A stretch of DNA of 6,731 bases, taken from a bacterium (GTDB lineage: Bacteria; Patescibacteriota; Minisyncoccia; Phycocordibacterales; SBAW01). Both the position numbers and the translations under genes were made by a program. Where the stretch lies: contig JAUSIO010000028.1 in the NCBI GenBank assembly GCA_030647845.1, forward strand, positions 1-6,731, in the 5' to 3' direction. Each line of letters begins with the position of its first letter. The first letter of the stretch is position 1. Below the pieces are notes generated by a model. It had not been told where the DNA came from. It did no database searches and saw nothing but the letters and a program-made list of their open reading frames with translations. Positions 5,270-6,731 of this stretch are shown here, piece by piece.

Positions 5270-5275
5270 ATCCGT

Positions 5276-6253
5276 ATGGAAGATATGGGAAAGCAGAAGA
5301 AGAACCTCCTATTTCGGGGTATTCCTGATATCCCTCATATTTCCCGAAGAAAACTTTTTGTTGGCATCCTCATCCTCATTGTTGTTCTCATCGGCTGGGG
5401 CATATTTACAGCCGATAAACATCTTGTGGGTGATTATTATGTCAACGATAAGGGCGAAGTGTATGCGAAGGGGGATGGGTTTGTATACGGTGACAATGTT
5501 CTGTCGGGGGTTGATGCTGAAACATTCGCTATCATTGATAACTCGGCATATGTTAAGGATAAAAACGCTATTTTTGTTGTTCTCCGAAACGGGGCGGGTA
5601 GATGGGTCTCTCGCGTTGACGATGCGGATATGTCGTCATTTGTCGGGGCGGGTTGGTGGTTTGGGAAAGACATAAACCATGTGTTTTTTAAAGGTCGTGT
5701 TGTTGTGGGAGCAGACTCGTCCACATTTTCAGCCGTGGGCGATCGGGGTTACGCCAAAGATAAGCAGCATGCTTTTTTTGAAGATCGGATACTGTCAGAT
5801 AGACCGAATTCACTACGCCTTATCCTTCAGGAGAGTAATGAATCGCTCTCGTTCTATCACTATGCAACGGATGGCGTCCAGGTGTTTTTGAACGGTGACG
5901 ATATTAAAGGAGCAGACCCGACAACTTTTGGGCTGCCGTTTGGCAGAGCCGCCACCCTTGCAAGAGATTCGCACTCAATTTATTTTAATGGCACAAAGGT
6001 GGACGGGGCTGACGTGGAATCGTTTGCCGTTTTGCCCATGCCGCTTTATTACCAAAGCAGGGGTTATGCGAAAGATAGCCATCACGTATATTTTTCTGGC
6101 TATGATTTTAAATCGAATCCGTGCGCGAACAAACTATGCGTTCTCGAAACGGCAGATCCAAAAACATTTGTGCTTGATGTGACCAAAGGACACGATGCAA
6201 AAGACGCTTCCCATTATTTTTATAATGGGAATGTTGTAACGAACGAGGAATAA
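5276..6253 (+). CDS. DKNYY-repeat protein with N-terminal membrane anchor
   Basis: The 325-residue protein has a short basic N-terminus (KQKK, SRRK), one transmembrane helix at about 27-44 (LFVGILILIVVLIGWGIF) and a long domain built from repeats of the DKNYY type: a KD..H.YF.G unit followed by a gADp.TF unit. KD-type units begin near 94 (KDKNAIF), 131 (KDINHVFFKG), 161 (KDKQHAFFED), 230 (RDSHSIYFNG), 266 (KDSHHVYFSG) and 309 (KDASHYFYNG). GAD..TF-type units lie at 78-84 (VDAETF), 145-151, 212-218, 244-250 and 293-298. The positive side before the helix predicts that the repeats face outside. DKNYY domains are found in many Gram-negative surface or periplasmic proteins and have no established activity. 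The ATG at 5276 is supported by the -10 spacing; an in-frame ATG at 5285 is an alternative. It is followed after 8 nt by a membrane protein, probably co-transcribed. Both genes lie between two inverted copies of a long repeat. Confidence 0.85.
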   Translation: MEDMGKQKKNLLFRGIPDIPHISRRKLFVGILILIVVLIGWGIFTADKHLVGDYYVNDKGEVYAKGDGFVYGDNVLSGVDAETFAIIDNSAYVKDKNAIFVVLRNGAGRWVSRVDDADMSSFVGAGWWFGKDINHVFFKGRVVVGADSSTFSAVGDRGYAKDKQHAFFEDRILSDRPNSLRLILQESNESLSFYHYATDGVQVFLNGDDIKGADPTTFGLPFGRAATLARDSHSIYFNGTKVDGADVESFAVLPMPLYYQSRGYAKDSHHVYFSGYDFKSNPCANKLCVLETADPKTFVLDVTKGHDAKDASHYFYNGNVVTNEE

Positions 6254-6261
6254 ATCTTATT

Positions 6262-6582
6262 TTGAAATTCTTTCTAAAATCATTTGGTATCTCGTTTGCG
6301 TTTCTTTGGAGCGCGTTTGTGATTCTGATTATTGTGCTTCCATCGATCGTAGGAGAATCATTTTCTTCTTTGTCCTTTGGTTTCTTCTTTTTCGGCTTCA
6401 CTTTTATTCCTGTCAGTGCAGTCATATCGCTCATAATCGCGAGCATCTACAGTGTTATATCTCGCGGCCATACAACGCAACTCGGAAATGAAAGTCGTCC
6501 TCATTTGATTCGTATTGCCTTATATGACATCGTAATACTTCTTGCTTTACTCGTTGTTTTTCTATATTACTCCGTGCTTTGA
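6262..6582 (+). CDS. Small three-helix membrane protein, unknown function
   Basis: The 106-residue product is strongly hydrophobic, with likely membrane helices at about 8-30 (GISFAFLWSAFVILIIVLPSI), 38-66 (Phe-rich SFGFFFFGFTFIP then VSAVISLIIASIYSVI) and 86-104 (ALYDIVILLALLVVFLYY). A polar loop, SRGHTTQLGNESRPHLIR (68-84), joins the last two. I recognise no family or conserved catalytic residue. The start is TTG at 6262, which is weak: there is no ATG in the frame near it and no Shine-Dalgarno sequence. It begins 8 nt after the DKNYY stop, so translation probably depends on ribosomes leaving that gene. The hydrophobic pattern held over the whole frame argues for a real gene. The stop is about 15 bp before the right copy of the long inverted repeat. 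A role in assembling or anchoring the DKNYY protein would be a guess from adjacency. Confidence 0.62.
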   Translation: MKFFLKSFGISFAFLWSAFVILIIVLPSIVGESFSSLSFGFFFFGFTFIPVSAVISLIIASIYSVISRGHTTQLGNESRPHLIRIALYDIVILLALLVVFLYYSVL

Positions 6583-6597
6583 TGTGTAAGCGCCGCC

Positions 6598-6731
6598 ACC
6601 TCGCCTTTGCCGCCCATTCATTTTTTCAAATCCCCCCCCGCAAAAAACCAGAATGGAGAGGAGCGGCAAGGCGAGAGGGCGGGACACCGAGCTTGTCGAG
6701 GTGTGGCGGGGTTCAGCATCACCACCGGCTC
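6598..6731 (-). repeat. Right arm of long inverted repeat, running off the window
   Basis: This is the reverse complement of 4913-5044: its outer end ACCACCGGCTC matches the outer end of the left arm. It has 8 Cs (6632-6639) where the left arm has 7 Gs. The match is still perfect at the last base, so the repeat may continue beyond the window. It closes the DKNYY/membrane-protein pair on the right. Confidence 0.85.

Larger units (their letters stand above)
4859..5275. other. Palindrome-rich non-coding region
   Basis: These 417 bp separate the recombinase fragment from the DKNYY gene. I find no credible gene on either strand; the open frames are GC-rich and low-complexity. The region holds a series of palindromes: an alternating CG hairpin (4867-4883), the left copy of the long repeat (4913-5044), an AT-rich hairpin (5051-5070), a 10-bp stem (5097-5133) and a 15-bp stem (5179-5221). 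The right edge carries the putative promoter of the DKNYY gene. Confidence 0.6.

Noticed and set aside
4859..5275. CRISPR array in the repeat-rich stretch
   Set aside because: The repeats are different palindromes with irregular spacing, not one direct repeat with uniform spacers, and no cas gene is present.

Overview
The window looks like a chromosomal segment of an uncultivated bacterium of the Candidate Phyla Radiation (Patescibacteria, Parcubacteria-like). The guess rests on the style of the proteins (a CTP synthase with a short N-terminal extension and a GICYGMHM nucleophile motif, a remnant of the serine recombinase type common in that group), on GC-rich palindromes between genes, and on start sites with almost no Shine-Dalgarno sequences. 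No rRNA or other phylogenetic marker is present, so this is an inference.

Positions 1-2943 are a conserved housekeeping block on the + strand: the 3' end of ftsE (ABC ATPase), a full ftsX (its membrane partner in the division/peptidoglycan-hydrolase-control complex) and a full pyrG (CTP synthase). The right side is accessory. Converging on pyrG from the - strand is a small ORF with only the N-terminal part of a GIY-YIG domain (2952-3197). A 232-bp gap (3198-3429) follows, containing a compact element that can fold as a three-way junction. Next, on the - strand, is a three-gene module read as winged-HTH protein (4236-4535), short Fic antitoxin (4015-4212) and complete Fic-domain AMPylase (3430-4005). 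Directly upstream of the module and divergent from it lies a 3' fragment of a serine recombinase (about 4559-4858).

A 417-bp non-coding stretch (4859-5275) is packed with palindromes. It contains the left copy of a repeat of about 132 bp whose inverted copy closes the window (about 6598-6731). Between the two copies lie two + strand genes: a membrane-anchored DKNYY-repeat protein (5276-6253) and, 8 nt later, a small three-helix membrane protein (6262-6582).

Taken together, a stable ftsEX-pyrG core borders a hotspot holding a toxin-antitoxin cassette, recombinase debris and a repeat-flanked pair of envelope genes. Several start codons sit 6-7 nt after a -10-like hexamer with no Shine-Dalgarno sequence, which suggests leaderless transcripts. 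The best candidates for something new are the repeat-bounded DKNYY/membrane-protein pair and the HTH-antitoxin-Fic module.
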